Positions 11,456 to 22,635 of a stretch of 64,000 nt of DNA are shown piece by piece. A program made the translations under genes and the position numbers. The stretch is from Saussurea involucrata (Eukaryota; Streptophyta; Magnoliopsida; Asterales; Asteraceae), in contig CM066314.1 in the NCBI GenBank assembly GCA_033807775.1, positions 38,296,501 to 38,360,500 on the forward strand. The letters run 5' to 3'. The notes under the pieces were generated by a model. That model worked only from the letters and a program-made list of their open reading frames with translations, did not search any database and was not told the origin of the DNA. Position 1 is the stretch's first letter; each line of letters starts with the position of its first letter.

Positions 11456-13601
11456 CTAAGGCTGAAGAGGAGCGTCTATCGCATCCTTACCAGAGACCTC
11501 ACCCGTTGAAACTTCGACCTCCTCCTCCTCCTTGACCTCCTTCTCGTCATCCGAGTCAAGGTCTCTTTCGGTCCCGACGTCCTTCAAGAAGATGGCAAGC
11601 TCGTCTGATGCCGAGGCCAAAGGATCTTTGCCCGACAGGTGTCGTCGCATGATCGCCGCCCGTGCGGTGAGTCGAGCAAAGGCGAAGATGGTTTTAGTCT
11701 CGTCATGCAGCTCCTTCACCTCTTTCTCCAAGCTCGCCACCTTAGACTTGGACTCCTCATCCTCTTTTTCCTTCATCGCCAAGGACTCGTTCATCCTGTC
11801 TAACTCTTTCCTTTGATCAGCGATCAAAGACAGGGACTGCTTCAGACGAGAGTTCACCTCATCCTTTGCGTGACCCACGGCTTCCAGCTCGTTCAGAGCG
11901 TCGTCGAGTAGTACCGACATATCTTCGGCACGTGCCAGGGTGGACTTCTCCCTCTCCAGCGCCGCATCCTCTCTCTTAAGAGCAGAGGCCACTAGGCCTT
12001 CTATCTTTGTCGTTTCAGCATGCAATGCCAAGGAAGACTGGAACGTCTGAAAAACACGATAAGTATCGTTAAGGAAAACATTCGACAAAGTTAACAAACG
12101 ACAAAATGTAACAAGTTTTGGAAGAAAAACTTACCAGTAACGCCAGTCCGGCGACATGCGATCCAGTGTCCTCGATGGAAACCCCTCGGAAACGCTCCTC
12201 GAAAGATGGGAGCTGATATTTCCACATATGCGAAAACAAATTCTCCCCGTCTAGGGCATTGTCAGCCAAGAAGTCCGACGGCAATGTAAAGTTAACCTTC
12301 GTGACTTCCTTATCCTCGGTCGCGTGACCCTTGCCCTTGTCGGCCGCTGTACGGGTCGATGTCGCAGACGCAGACGCCGTCTTTGTCGCCTGAAGCATCG
12401 GGCTAACTGGCGTCGCGTCAACCGCGTCGGAAGACATCTTTGTCTTCTCAGAAGATACGATCGACACCTTTGCCTTCTCAGGCGTGACGACTCTCGATGA
12501 GCCGCCCGTCTTTAAAGACGGTTCCTTCGATACTATCATCCTGGTCCGCTTTAGGACACCCGACCCAGTTGTCGGGATCTCCTTCCTTTTTTCCCTGCCC
12601 TGACGGGCCAGTTCAACTTGAGCTGCCTTCTTGGAAGCTGTGTGCGTCATCTTCGCCTGAGGGTTCCCTATAAGGCAAAAGAAAGAACAATTAGACGATC
12701 GAAAGAAGAAAAAAATTAGGTCGAACGAAAAGAAAGCAAAGGAACACTTACCGGTCATTTCTTCCTTTTCTTCCCTCAACTCTTCTCTCTCCTTCTTCTC
12801 TTTCTCTTCTTCCTCCTCAGTCTCTTCTCCCCCCTCTTCGTCTTTCCCTTCTTCCCGTCTCGCCTGTAGGCGTTCACCCAAGAACACCAAGTCGTCGTCC
12901 TCCTCTACCAAGTGTCACGTGACGAACGATCGATCGTCAGGACTGATCTCCAAGAACTTCTCGATCTTGGTCTTGGAATCGTCGTTGGGTTTCACCTTGT
13001 CGAAGTTAATGTCTGAAAACATAAGGGGGAGAAGATTAGTCGAGAAGAAAATAAACAAATACAATAAAAACGCTCGACCAAAGCTAAAACTCACCCGCCA
13101 TATTCCAACCGGACCTGATCCAGTCACTATCGGGGTCCAACGTTGCCACACGCACGAGTACGTACCTGGTCTTCCATTTGCGGTCGTTGACCGCAGTTTT
13201 CAGGACCAGGGTTCGATCGTCCTTGTGCTTTGAAAATAGACTGTAACGACGATACGTGTCCACCTTGACCTGATAAGCCGTCAAGATATCCTTCACGTTC
13301 ATCGGCGACTCCAGTTCTTGGTAAGTCGCTCGACGACCTGGATGACGCGCCAGAATTGGGGCATCAGTTGCCCCGACGAGAGGTTGAACTCGCACATAAA
13401 AGCCTTGGCCAAAGGCGAATAAGGCCATTCGAAACCTATCTTGAATGGGTACTCGTATATCACGACGTACCCCTCTGGACACATCTCCGGTCGAATTTGA
13501 CCGGCCTTGCTCACAGTAATCCCCACAGGGATTCTTGCTAAATTCCTAATGTCATCAAGATTATCCTCACTACGAATGGTACTTCTAGGTTCTGTCGACA
13601 T
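11456..13601 (-). pseudogene. antisense spliced gene of element A (four exons)
   Basis: Read on the minus strand from ATG 13601 the exons are 13601-13095, 13012-12752, 12667-12135 and 12046-11456. Introns of 82, 84 and 88 nt have GTGAGT...TTTCAG, GTAAGT...TTATAG and GTAAGT...TTTCAG, and the phases (1, 1, 0) join every exon in frame. The protein is about 630 residues. Exon 1 carries FEWPYSPLAKAFMCEFNL, then QLMPQFWRVI, then DILTAYQVK, which resembles the putative gypsy-type plant transposon domain (Transposase_28-like, from memory). Exon 2 is acidic (EEEEEKEKKE). Exon 3 is basic and Ser/Thr-rich. Exon 4 is a long coiled coil with an acidic tail. Damage is one frameshift near 13310 and one TGA at 12915 (possibly from CGA). 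Similar antisense ORFs are known in Tat elements; their function is not established. Element C sits 9 bp upstream of the ATG and separates it from its TATA box. Confidence 0.75.
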
Positions 13602-13610
13602 TGCTAATCC

Positions 13611-14342
13611 TGTTAGCCCCAAGTATACAAGATGTAAAAGTATTGAAAATATTACAAGTCAAAAGACCACCAAAGATTCGACAGAAGACTTAGAATAAAA
13701 TCAACAAGAAGACCACCAGAGATCGACATAGCTCTGGCGGAACCATCAGAGCTCGACAGAGCTCTGGCAGAAGACTTTTTTATTCAATAGAAGAACTAAT
13801 CACACCAGAAGACCATAAGAGCTCTGGCATAAGAACTCTGGTGAATGAAGACCTATGTGAAGCTTAAGTCTCGTAGAAATCTCTAAGTGTTAGACACGTG
13901 TCCGTACTTTCCACGTAAGCCCTAAAAGGACAGAGACACACTTTCCACGTGTCACCTTAGGGTTAGATAGTACAATGTCTAGTGCTTTATCAGGCTATAA
14001 ATAGAACGTTAGTGGTGCACACAATTGTAAGCTTTTGGAAGAATTGTTTTCCACAATTGTGAGAGCACACACAGCTACATTCCATAGCACTACCACTGTA
14101 CGATTTGTTTCCTGAGAGATTTTTGAATACGCACACTTGAACGTGTTCTTGGTGTTATTCATTGTTAACAATATACGAGCAGCTTATTTACTTGATCTTG
14201 TTATCATTTACTATTCACTGTTTGATACTCTCATTGTTACATAATCGTTTACACAATCACTCACATTTAATGGCTTTATATAATGCTTCCGCTATCTGTT
14301 TTATGCTATTATTGTGAGACAACTTGAATCTGGGAACCAACA
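13611..14342 (+). repeat. 5' LTR of element C
   Basis: This LTR is 732 bp, from TGTTAGCCCC to GGAACCAACA. It is nearly identical to the 3' LTR except for scattered substitutions and about 8 bp missing near 13733. It contains repeated AGAGCTCTGG words, two CACGTG G-boxes and a TATA box. Confidence 0.95.
13895..14004 (+). promoter_or_regulatory. G-boxes and TATA box in LTR of C
   Basis: CACGTG occurs at 13895-13900 and 13946-13951, each in a CCACGTGTC/ACACGTGTCC context, with TTCCACGTAAG between them. CTATAAATAG follows at 13995-14004. G-boxes bind bZIP and bHLH factors in plants, so light, stress or abscisic acid control is possible. All are conserved in the 3' LTR. Confidence 0.55.
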
Positions 14343-14344
14343 AT

Positions 14345-14355
14345 TGGTATCAGAG
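14345..14355 (+). other. primer binding site of C
   Basis: TGGTATCAGAG two bases after the LTR matches the 3' end complement of plant initiator methionine tRNA, the usual copia primer. Confidence 0.85.
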
Positions 14356-14632
14356 AGGATTGATTTGCTCAAATCAATCGATCCAATCTCACCAGGTTGA
14401 CTCATAGTTGTTGTTTGTGTTTGTTCTTCAAAAGCTTCATATAATACTCTGTTTTTACTGTTCTAAGTTCAAAACAAGTTTTCAGAGTTCTTTAATCCCT
14501 GTTTAAAACTCTCTAGATAGTCTGAAAATCTTCTCTACTCAAGTTACTGTTCCATTGGTTACTGTTCATCTACTTTCAGTTCAAAATCCTTTTAAAAGAT
14601 TCTGAAACCTTCATACTCTGTTTTCCAAAAAG

Positions 14633-16480
14633 ATGGCTAATAACAACATTAATGCCATCTACACTGCTGGTTCTCTGACCAAACCTCTTACTCTTCTGAG
14701 AGATGAATATCCTCAATGGAAGATCAGGATGGTTAACTTCCTTGATGGAATGGATAGAGACCTTATGCGATATGTCACAAGTGGACCATTCCAACCCATG
14801 GTTTTGGTTCATCGTGTACCCGCTACAGGAACTACTGCTGAGGTTCCAGCTCACTTCGAGGTTAAAACCACCTGGTTTACTGATGAAGAAAGGCTAAAAA
14901 TGGAAAATGACCTCAAGGCAGTTAGACTTCTGATTATGGCCATCCCCAACGATATTTTCCAAGAACTAGATTCATGTGTTACTGCTAAAGAAATCTGGGA
15001 TCAACTTCTTAATCAACTTGAGGGTGGTATTAAGACCCAAAAGAACAGAAGGACCCACTGTATTAATGAATACAATGATTTCAAGGCACTTCCTGAGAAA
15101 ACCTTACAACAGACCTACAACAGATTTAATGTTTTAATAAACAAATGCAAAAAGTGTGGGGTTGTTAGGTCGAAGGAAGATAACAATGTTCTATTTTTGA
15201 AAAGTCTAAATGATGAATGGTTGAATCTATCCATGTCTTTACAAGCTAACCAAGATTTGGATGCATGGTCTCTTACTGATGTGTATGGCACTCTTGCTGC
15301 ACAAGAGAAGAATGTTGTCAAACAGAAAGACAAATCCACCATTGCAGGTCCAATAACTTTGATATCTGATTCAAAGAATTCCACAGAAGGGAAATCCACC
15401 AGAGAAAGCTCTAGTAAAGATAAGAAGAAAGAGAAGGTTGTGAGAAAGAAGGGAAAGAAAAGTCTAGTTGCTGAAAGTGATGCTGAGGAAAGTTCATCAG
15501 AGGATGATGATATCAATGCTTTTGCCCAATCTCTTGCCTTAATAACTCAAAAGTTTAAAAAGAGATTTGGCAACAAAGTATTTGATAGAAGAGGTAGATA
15601 TGAGAGAGAAGAGAAAGACGAGAAGAGAGGTTATGCTGCACCCTATCAGAGTAATAACAACAGAGCTCCACAAGAGCAAACACCACAACAAAAGTACAAT
15701 CCTCCAGCCCCCCAGAATCAAACAGATGCTGCCCAACCCATCAACAAGAATGATGGTAGATGTTTTAGATGTGGCAAACCCGGCCATTTCTCTGCTAATT
15801 GTAAGGGTAGATTGGTAAAAGACCAAGACTACTATAAGAACAAATACAAGTACAATTACAGAGAAAGAAGCTACGTTGCTGAGATGGAGAATTGGATCTC
15901 TGACTCGTCCTCTGATGACGAACCAGAGCAAGCCAATTTTTGTGGGGTTGCTGTTGATGACGAGAGTTTAGAAGAGGTAGCTGATTGGATGACTGGAGAG
16001 ATGCCAGAGAGAACAACAGAGGCAGACATATCTCAGATTGCATGTGCTCTTTCTGTAACAGAGCTAAATGACAGAGCACTGGAGACCACCAGACCCAGTG
16101 CCAAGAAGCCTCATGTGCAGATCTGGTACCTCAATTCAGGATGTTTCAGGCACATGACAGGCAATAAGGAGCTGCTGACTTCATTTAAGAACAAAATGGG
16201 AAGTGCAGTGACCTTTGGAGGAGATGGTGGTGGACAGATTAGAGGCTATGGTACTTTAAATAATGGTGGTGTTTTAGTTTCCAAGGTTGCTTATGTTGAA
16301 GGTTTAAATCATAATCTTCTCAGCATAAGTCAACTATGTGATCATGGGTTCGATGTCAATTTTAAGAAGAAATATTGTTCTTTGTTGCTTTCCGAGTCTG
16401 GTCAAGAACTTTTAAGAGCCGACAGAAAAGGCAATCTGTATAAAATGAATTTTAATCCAAACCAAAATACTACAACATAA
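14633..16480 (+). pseudogene. gag: gag-protease part of element C polyprotein
   Basis: ATG 14633 starts a copia Gag (UBN2-like region with YPQWKIRMVNFLDG, AKEIWDQLLNQLEG), a Lys/Ser-rich linker and one CCHC knuckle, CFRCGKPGHFSANC, near residue 378. The protease motif near residue 497 reads WYLNSGCFRHMTG; the family has D-S-G, so the catalytic aspartate codon is changed to Asn (GAT to AAT). The frame ends at TAA 16478 and continues in the same frame into integrase, so the TAA is a nonsense change in a single gag-pol gene. Confidence 0.9.
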
Positions 16481-17923
16481 AAACTCTGTTTAGTTTCTTT
16501 GAAAAATGAAGATGCCTGGCTCTGGCATAAAAGATTTGCTCATTTGAAATTTTCAAATCTTGACAAGCTCGTGAAACACAACTTGGTGAAAGGTCTGCCT
16601 TCACTTAAATTTGACAAAGACCATCTCTGTTCTGCCTGTGAACTGGGTAAAATGAAAATATCTTCACACAGAACAAAGAGTGATCACAGTTGCCCCAGAC
16701 CTTTGCATATGCTTCATGTGGATCTTTGTGGTCCAATCTCTGTGCAAAGTTTGTCGGCTAAAAAGTATATTCTTGTGCTTATTGATGAATATTCTAGATA
16801 TACTTGGGTTGAGTTCATCAGAGTAAAGTCTGATGTCCCAGAAATTCTGATAAGTTTGTTGAAGAGAATACAGGTTCTGTTAGGTCTTAAAGTCCAAAAG
16901 TTGAGAAGTGATAATGGGACAGAATTTAAGAATGCCAGAATTGATGTCTACCTATCAGAGGAAGGAATCTCCCAGAACTTCTCAGCTGCCAGAACTCCCC
17001 AACAGAATGGTGTTGTGGAGAGAAAGAACAGAACTCTGGTAGAAGCCGCCAGAACCATGTTGGCAGGTTCTATTCTCCCTATGGACTTCTGGGCAGAGGC
17101 AGTCTTAACAGCCTGTTTTACCCAAAACAGAGTTGTCATTGTAAAAAGATTCAAGAAGACACCTTATGAACTCATCAACAACAGAAGGCCAAATGTGAAA
17201 TTCTTTCATGTTTTTGGCTGCAAATGCTACATCTTGAATGACAGAGAACAGCTGGGAAATTTCGATAAGAAGGCTGACGAAGGAATCTTTATTGGTTATT
17301 CCTTAACCTCTAAAGCCTACAGAGTCTACAATACTAGAACCAGGGTCATTCAAGAGAGCATTAATGTGTCCTTTGATGAAGGTTCATCAAGTTCCTCTGA
17401 TCGTAAATCACCAGAGGGGACACAAACCAAAGAGAAGCCAAGTTCTTCAAAGTCAAGGGAAGAACACATCAATCTGTTATTCAACGATTTCTTCGATGAT
17501 GATGATTCCTCTGTCGATATCACCAGAGGCAATCAAGCACAGAGTTCTGATGAACAAAATCTGGCAGGTACAACTCTTACTGGTCCTTCCAATTCGTCAC
17601 CGTCTACTTCTCTGTCTACAGGTGTAATCTAGAGAAATGAGGAACCACAAGACTCAGTTGTAAGAGAACCTCAACAAGAGCCATCATCACCCCTTCTTAC
17701 TCATATTGGGAGAAGCTCCTTGTTTGAAAGCTCACCATCTCAGAGCCATGTTGGTACATCACAGAGCAATGAGGCCACCCTCCAGAGCAGTGTGCCACAG
17801 AGCCCTGGTCCCAATCCTCAGAGCTCTGATGCTGAGATACGTCTTTTCCCATCAGAAACACAGACTCCACCTGTTGTCCATGCTCCAATGACCAGATGGA
17901 CAAAGGATCACCCCATCATCTAA
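16481..17923 (+). pseudogene. pol: integrase and linker of element C
   Basis: The integrase zinc finger is WHKRFAHLKF...CSACELGK, and the core contains HVDLCGPI, RSDNGTEF and NGVVERKNRT (D, D, E), followed by FHVFGCKCYI and GIFIGYS. A Ser/Pro/Gln-rich linker runs to 17923. It is broken by TAG at 17630 inside the linker, and the frame shifts near 17905-17920 before RT. The active-site residues are intact. Integrase inserts the cDNA into chromosomes. Confidence 0.9.
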
Positions 17924-19536
17924 TTATATGTGCTGCTGAAGATGGTATAAAGACAAGATCAGCAACAATCAATGAGGCTTTCTTTGTGAATTTTCTAAGT
18001 ATGATTGAGCCGAAGAAGATTTCTGAAGCCCTTGAAGACCCAAACTGGATTGAAGCTATGCAAGAGGAGCTTCTGGAGTTTGAAAGAAATAAAGTTTGGT
18101 CCTTGGTTCCACTTTCTGAAGACAAAGTTGCCATTGGAACCAAGTGGGTGTTCAGAAATAAGAAAGATGAAGATGGGATTATCATCAGAAACAAAGCTCG
18201 CCTGGTTGCTAAAGGATATTGCCAAGAAGAGGGCATTGATTATGACGAAACCTTTGCACATGTGGGTAGGCTAGAAGCCATCAGAATCTTCTTAGCCTAT
18301 GCTGCCCATAAAGGTTTCAAGGTCTACCAGATGGATGTGAAATCTGCCTTCTTAAATGGCAGACTACAAGAGGAAGTCTACGTCCAGCAACCACCAGGTT
18401 TTGAAAGTTCAGAGTTTCCAGACCACGTTTACAAGTTAGACAAAGCTCTGTATGGCCTTAAGCAAGCTCCCAGAGCCTGGTATGAAACTCTATCAATTTT
18501 TTTGTTGACCAATCACTTCGAGAAAGGTACTGTCGATACAACTCTATTCATTAGGAGGTATAAGAATAATATTCTTCTGGTCGAAATATACGTTGATGAC
18601 ATTATTTTTGGGTCTACAAGGCAGGAATATTGTGATAGGTTTGAGGATTTGATGAAAAGCAAATTTAAAATGAGCATGATGGGAGAACTTTCATTCTTCC
18701 TTGGTTTACAAGTTAAACAATCCATCAGAGGAACTTTCATAAGTCAATCTAAATACATCTCTAATGTTTTGAAAAAATACAAGCTCAATAATTCAAATCA
18801 TATGAAAACTCCTATTGCCACTGGAGTTAAACTTGATCATGATCCTCATGGTGAATCTGTGGATATCAAGAATTACAGGGGCATGATAGAATCACTTCTG
18901 TATTTAACTGCAAGCCGACCTGATATAATGTTTGCAACATGCCTTTGTGCTAGATTTCAAGCAAATCCTAAAGAATCCCATTTGTCTGCTGTCAAACGCA
19001 TATTTAAATATCTCAAAGGCACTCAATTTTTGGGTCTCTGGTATCCTATTAATTCTGGTTTCGAGCTTATAGCATACACAGATTCAGATTATGGAGGATG
19101 CAGGAATGACAGAAAGAGTACTTCTGGTAGCTGCCAATTGCTTGGAGATAAATTGGTGAGTTGGACATCCAAGAAACAGAACTGCGTATCAACCTCTACA
19201 GCAGAAGCAAAGTATGTTGTTGCTGCTAGTTGTTTCTCTCAAGTGTTCTAGATGAAAACTCAACTCAAAGACTATGGCATGGAGTTCAACAAAGTTCCAA
19301 TTCTGTGTGACTCCAAGAGTGCCATAGCAATTATAGCTAATCCAGTCCAGCACTCAAAGACAAAGCATATCGATATAAGGTACCATTTTATAAAAGATAA
19401 TGTTGAAAAAGGAACGATTGAAATGTACTTTGTTTCAACCGACTTCCAACTTGCTGACTTGTTTACAAATGCCCTTGATGAAAGGAGATTTAACTTCTTA
19501 ATCAGCAAGATGGGTATGTTGAACATGTCCTCCTAA
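17896..19536 (+). pseudogene. pol: reverse transcriptase and RNase H of element C
   Basis: Copia RT is recognised by WVFRNKKDEDG, MDVKSAFLNG, YGLKQAPRAWYE, the catalytic YVDDIIFGS and FFLGLQVKQ. RNase H follows with YTDSDYGGC and STAEAKYV. A TAG at 19249 replaces the Trp codon of the usual LWMK-type motif (here VF-stop-MKT), and the frame goes on to CDSKSAIAI and HIDIRYHFI with its end at 19536. Both catalytic centres are intact, so decay is recent. Confidence 0.92.
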
Positions 19537-20528
19537 CTCTGTTTAAAAATCAACAGAGCCTCTGATGTTCCTACCAGAGCTCTGTCAAAATGGTTGGGTA
19601 GGATAGTTCACCAGAGCCTCTTATGTCAACCAGAGCTCTGCAAGCATACTTTTTCAATATTTTCTTCTGTGAATTTCTTGTGTATATACTTTTGTTTTCC
19701 TTTTTAAATATTGTTGCAAGAAAAGAGAAAAGATGAAAAGAAAAATCTGTCAATTAAGCTCACCATTTTAGGGGGAGCTTAAAAGGAAAATAAGCATGGT
19801 TTAAGGGGGAGGAAGTCAAATCAAATTTAAAATCTAACTGACTTTGCTCGTTGAACAAGAAAAGAAAATCTTTTTAAGGAAGGGAAAACCTGTTCCGATG
19901 ATAACATTTTTTTGATAATGTCAAGAACTTACCAGAACTCTGACATTTCACCAGAGCCTCTGATGATGATCACCAGAACTCTGTGAAATCTCTGAGTCAG
20001 TTCTGCTTTCGTTCTTTGACTATCTTCACATCAGAATCAAGATTTTAAATGATTTTAGGGAAAAGGTGAAACATCTGGGGTTACTTGAAAAGAATGAAAA
20101 AGGTCACTCAACAGAGGCAAAATTGTGCTGAGTTCCACTAGAGCTCTGTCAAATTTCTTCCATGTCATCAGAAGAGCTGTCATCAGAGGTGCGGGGTATT
20201 TCTAAACGTCAACCGTATGTTACCCACACATCTCTAACCGTGACGATTTGATAGCCCAAAAGATGTCAGACCCAAATCCTATGTGGCATTCTCTAATTGA
20301 AAGACCACCCGTTAGCTGTTTCCACGTTCTACTGTAGAGGCCACTCCACCATCTGACACTCGAGTACCTACAGTACCTACGACGCTAATCCAGCCATACG
20401 TTTCGAGTATAAATACCCATTCCCATGACCCATTTCGTTCCTTACGCTTACTGAAGATTCAAACCTTCATACATTCCCTCCTTCGTTCAAAAACCCTTTG
20501 AGTTCTTCAAAACCTAAAACCTGCAACA
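19537..20528. other. spacer between pol and third ORF of C
   Basis: No ORF is supported. It contains two runs of purines (GGGGGAGCTTAAAAGG at 19771 and GGGGGAGGAAG at 19803) and repeated palindromic CAGAGCTCTG-like words. A further CTATAAATA-like box (GAGTATAAATACCC near 20407) could act as an internal promoter for the third ORF. Confidence 0.5.
20407..20421 (+). promoter_or_regulatory. possible internal TATA box before third ORF
   Basis: GTATAAATACCC lies about 115 bp before ATG 20529, in a region rich in CG and followed by a C-rich leader (CTTACGC, CATTCCCTCC). This resembles a plant promoter-leader arrangement and would allow separate expression of the third ORF. It is an inference from position only. 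Confidence 0.4.
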
Positions 20529-21845
20529 ATGGCGGAGCAAGCTCATTCCGCATAATCAAGCCGAATAGGACCCGTCGGCCAAATCGTAATCCTACCATAC
20601 GATTTTATAGACAACAATTACCGTTTCGACGCCAATCCAGTCAACTATTTACCCACTTACCATATCTTTGTTGAGTTTTTCAGAAACTCGGAAATCTTCC
20701 GAGCCCTCACTATGTTCGACGATGATCTTCCTGAGCTCTATGTCCAACAATGGTGTACTACTTGTCAGTTCATTCCATAAAAAAAGGAATCATCGAAAAC
20801 GTTGATTCTGGAAGTCAAGGAGGAGTAGGCACTGTACGCATCCGTGATAAAACCATCAGACGAATCTTTGGGATGCAGACCAAACGACAGTTGGGGATTC
20901 AAGCGAATGAAAAACCCCCAAAAGTTTCCATTCTTCTTGACTTCATGAAGTTCTTAGGTTACAACCACACCCTGAACAAGATTGGAGACTTCAGAAGAGG
21001 CCATTTACCCCCAGTGTGGAATTTCATGTTTTCCACACTGAACAGAACCCTAACATGCAAATCTGGTAGCCAAGACCAAGTCAGCACAGAGATTCTTCAG
21101 ATTATGTATGGCCTATACTTCAAAAGAAATTTCGATTATGCCAACATTCTCTACAAGGACCTTCTTTCTGCTGTCAATACCAAAACCTCAACCATAGCAT
21201 GAGAAGGAGTTGTAGGAGTCCACATAAATCTGAAGACCATCAAATACCCACGATTCATCAGTTTGGTCATCATAGAAGCCTTCCCAATCTTGCAACTAAC
21301 TCAACAAGGCAATCCAACTCCTGTTTGGGTAATGTCCAGGTTCTCTCCAACAACTACAGGTGAGTACCCCATCATAAGAAGAGTCCCACGAACAATGCTT
21401 TCATTGATAAACCCAACTCATATTTCTATCCAAAACTATAATCATGCTGCTCTACCTCAAGAACCTGAGGTGAGATCCCCAACATACTTAGGTCCTGAGC
21501 CTTCTATAGAGAGTATGAGTGAGGTAAGAGAAGAAGCAGAAGTGAACAGACCAGAGGTAAGAGTACCCGAAGTGGGGTTTTCCTCTGCCCATATGGTAGA
21601 AGAGGAAGTAGAGGACAGAGCATCCCCTTTGGAGGCTGTCCATGAGAAAGAAAGGGAAGCTACATAGGAGGTGGCAGAGAGTTCGCCCTCCTCTGGTAGT
21701 GGTGAGAAAGAGAGTGAGAAAGAGGAGAGTGAATCTGAGTCTTCTACATCCGTAAGAGCCGAGGGAAATGCGAGTTTAGAAAAAGATGTTCAAATCTTGA
21801 ACACACATGTGAGATTCTGCAGCCCAACTCCCAGTGCTACCACAC
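20529..21845 (+). pseudogene. third ORF of element C, first part
   Basis: ATG 20529 begins MAEQAHSA, meets TAA at 20553, then runs to a frameshift in an A-run near 20772. In the new frame it reads on to D at 21845, with stops at 21200 (TGA) and 21665 (TAG). The readable domain includes DKTIRRIFGM, LPPVWNFMFSTLNRTL and TEILQIMYGL, then YPRFISLVI. This pattern recalls an extra ORF found after pol in plant copia elements, from memory only. An acidic Glu/Ser-rich tail follows. No signal peptide or clear membrane segment is visible, so an envelope role is not supported. Confidence 0.65.
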
Positions 21846-21937
21846 TGTAATAACCCCAAAATTTACAATGATATTCAATTAGAAACTTAAGGGTTATTTT
21901 GTTAAAGGTATCATTCTTGGAGGACCAATTTAAAACT

Positions 21938-21968
<31 letters not shown>

Positions 21969-22635
21969 TGCATATAAGGTGGCATACTCACCTTTTTGGT
22001 GAGATGCATGGTAGCCACGAGGATTCATCAAATCCTAGAGTTTCTTAATTTTAATATATTTAAATTTTGATTATGGCATGTCATATTTTTGAAAAAGTTA
22101 GAAGAAGCCACGTTAATAAGGGCTATTAATGCCCACCGCCTCATAGTTTATATATGTATATGTATTCTCATACTTTTCTTTGCATGTGTCATCCATAACA
22201 ACATGCAGCATAAGATATCAAACGTGGGGTTTTAATCAACTTGAGAGAAAGAAGTTAACGATGATTTCAGTTTCTCATTTATGCAAAGTCGGGAACCTCG
22301 AAATGAATGTGAGTTTTACTTTAAAACGTTTTCAAACTGGAATACAGACCGTTTGGTCTAACCCTCATTTTGTTTTCAAAAATATGCATTTCAGGTGAAT
22401 TCTATATTGGGATTGCTAGCCTGAAGAGGGGGTAAATGGTAATTATATAGATGAAGGTTTTCTCAAATCGGTTCGGTTGCATTGCCGGGTTATTTAGTTT
22501 TATTCCATCGTTAATTTTGACGATTCTGGGAAGATTGTTTTATTCCATTACTCTTGGATCGTAATTTTAGTTGGTTTCCTGAATATGTGAATGGTTTCAT
22601 GTTATTGAGGTTAATTTGGAAACCGGGTTGTTACA
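21846..22635 (+). repeat. 5' LTR of D (internally deleted)
   Basis: The 790 bp start TGTAATAACCCC and end TTGTTACA. Compared with the 3' LTR it lacks about 330 bp between the AAACTGGAATA region (near 22341) and GACCGTTTGG. The missing block is present in the 3' LTR and its neighbours are found in the LTR of F, so the 5' copy lost sequence. Confidence 0.88.
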
